From positions 1 to 6,097 of the forward strand of contig CAKZYM010001160.1 in the NCBI GenBank assembly GCA_937884685.1: a DNA stretch of 6,097 nucleotides, given 5' to 3'. Positions 5,533 to 6,097 of this stretch are shown here, piece by piece. Made by a program: the position numbers and the translations under genes. Every line of letters begins with the position of its first letter. The first letter of the stretch is position 1. Under the pieces are notes generated by a model. The model was not told where the DNA came from, did no database searches, and worked only from the letters and a program-made list of their open reading frames with translations. Source of the DNA: an uncultured Calothrix sp. Its GTDB lineage: Bacteria; Cyanobacteriota; Cyanobacteriia; Cyanobacteriales; Nostocaceae.

Positions 5533-6097
5533 CCGAACTGTATCGTCTTCGGTATTACGACAAAGGATTTCATTTTCACTCAAAGGTGCATCGGGAGCTA
5601 TGACTCTAAAAGTTCTCCAGCCAAGATTTTGAGCGATACGAGCTTCTCCCAAGCTCTGTACGGAAGCCATTAAATATTGTTTCCAACGTTCGTCACATTC
5701 ATTGCTATACCATCTGTGTGTGTACCCAGTATGCCCACTGGACGCAGAGATTATTGGTTCCCAGACATCAAATGGTACTGCCGTAGGGTCGCCATAGGAA
5801 CCAATCCTGATAGGATATCGATATCGTTTGAGGATTTCGATTTCGTTCGCGCTAAGTTTTGGATAATTACCTGCAAAGTATTTCCTATAAATGTTATTAA
5901 CGGGAAGTAGATTTACAAAACAGGCTCCTGTTTGACTCAATTTCAATGGACAGTCTCCACAAATTCCTTTCTCTAATCCTTTCTTTGCAGCATCTGTGGG
6001 GACAAGATTTTGTTGGATTATCCATGATTGCAATAAGTAACCTGTCTTGCGATTAGACGTGTGGTTGATGAATCCTGTAAGAATAAGAGCTATAGCA
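5530..6097 (-). pseudogene. 5' part of an interrupted phage/plasmid-type Cys-rich gene (DUF7227-like), start outside window
   Basis: The frame is open from the window edge and runs to a TGT codon at 5532-5530, where the mobile element begins. A TTG at 6033 is not the true start: 21 more in-frame codons precede it, reading AIALILTGFINHTSNRKTG, which matches the N-terminal part of this family as I remember it (ILTG...SxNRKTGxxxQxWI). Numbered from 6033, I see CGDC at 25-28, a further Cys at 38, RIGSYGDPTAVP at 76-87, SGHTGYTHRW at 99-108, MASVQS at 122-127, GWRTFRV at 138-144, and Cys158 and Cys168. Family members end with a Cys-x-x-Cys-like cluster and a short hydrophobic tail. That end is missing here and seems to lie beyond the other side of the element. 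Members occur in phages and plasmids and I know of no established function. GC is about 43-47% in sampled lines, richer than the element's genes. Product and frame look intact up to the junction. Confidence 0.72.

Noticed and set aside
5305..6033. A single intact 242-aa gene
   Set aside because: The first part continues upstream of the TTG at 6033 to the window edge, and the last 74 residues come from the element. It is a chimera of an interrupted gene and element leader.
1..6097. CRISPR array, tRNA or rRNA
   Set aside because: No regularly spaced identical repeats beyond the two copies at 14-84, and no cloverleaf or rRNA-like conserved stretch seen on either strand.

Overview
The window holds what appears to be a complete mobile element of about 5.5 kb, inserted in a phage- or plasmid-type gene. 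Every supported gene lies on the minus strand, so the window is best read from high to low coordinates. The genome is AT-rich: sampled lines of the element's genes are about 30-32% GC, and the interrupted gene is about 43-47%. Gene content suggests a bacterium, and my best guess is a cyanobacterium (Nostocales-like), with Firmicutes as the alternative. No marker gene settles this.

Region by region (minus strand). (1) 6097-5530: the 5' part of an interrupted gene. Its start is beyond the window. It resembles a Cys-rich protein family of phages and plasmids (DUF7227-type, recalled from memory). (2) 5532-5529: a TGTG core at the element's 5' end, followed by an imperfect terminal repeat (5528-5514). 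Next comes a leader of about 195 bp in which the interrupted gene's frame stays open until it overlaps the first recombinase start. (3) 5333-482: four tightly overlapping genes. Three are tyrosine recombinases of very different size (359, 493 and 594 aa) and the fourth is a 174-aa coiled-coil accessory protein of the TnpC/DUF6262 kind. (4) 468-106: a 120-aa protein of unknown function with no ATG start. (5) 105-9: a non-coding end with two directly repeated copies of the terminal site on either side of a small dyad. It ends in a second TGTG core at 12-9. (6) 12-1: the interrupted gene resumes in frame as C-E-T-C, giving the Cys-x-x-Cys expected at this point of the protein.

The three recombinases probably act together at the two ends, as TnpA and TnpB do in Tn554, with the coiled-coil protein as accessory factor. 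The unit fits neither of the usual descriptions exactly. Classic Tn554 has two recombinases plus TnpC, and RIT elements have three recombinases of about equal size without TnpC. Because both junctions lie inside the window, the empty target can be predicted and tested.
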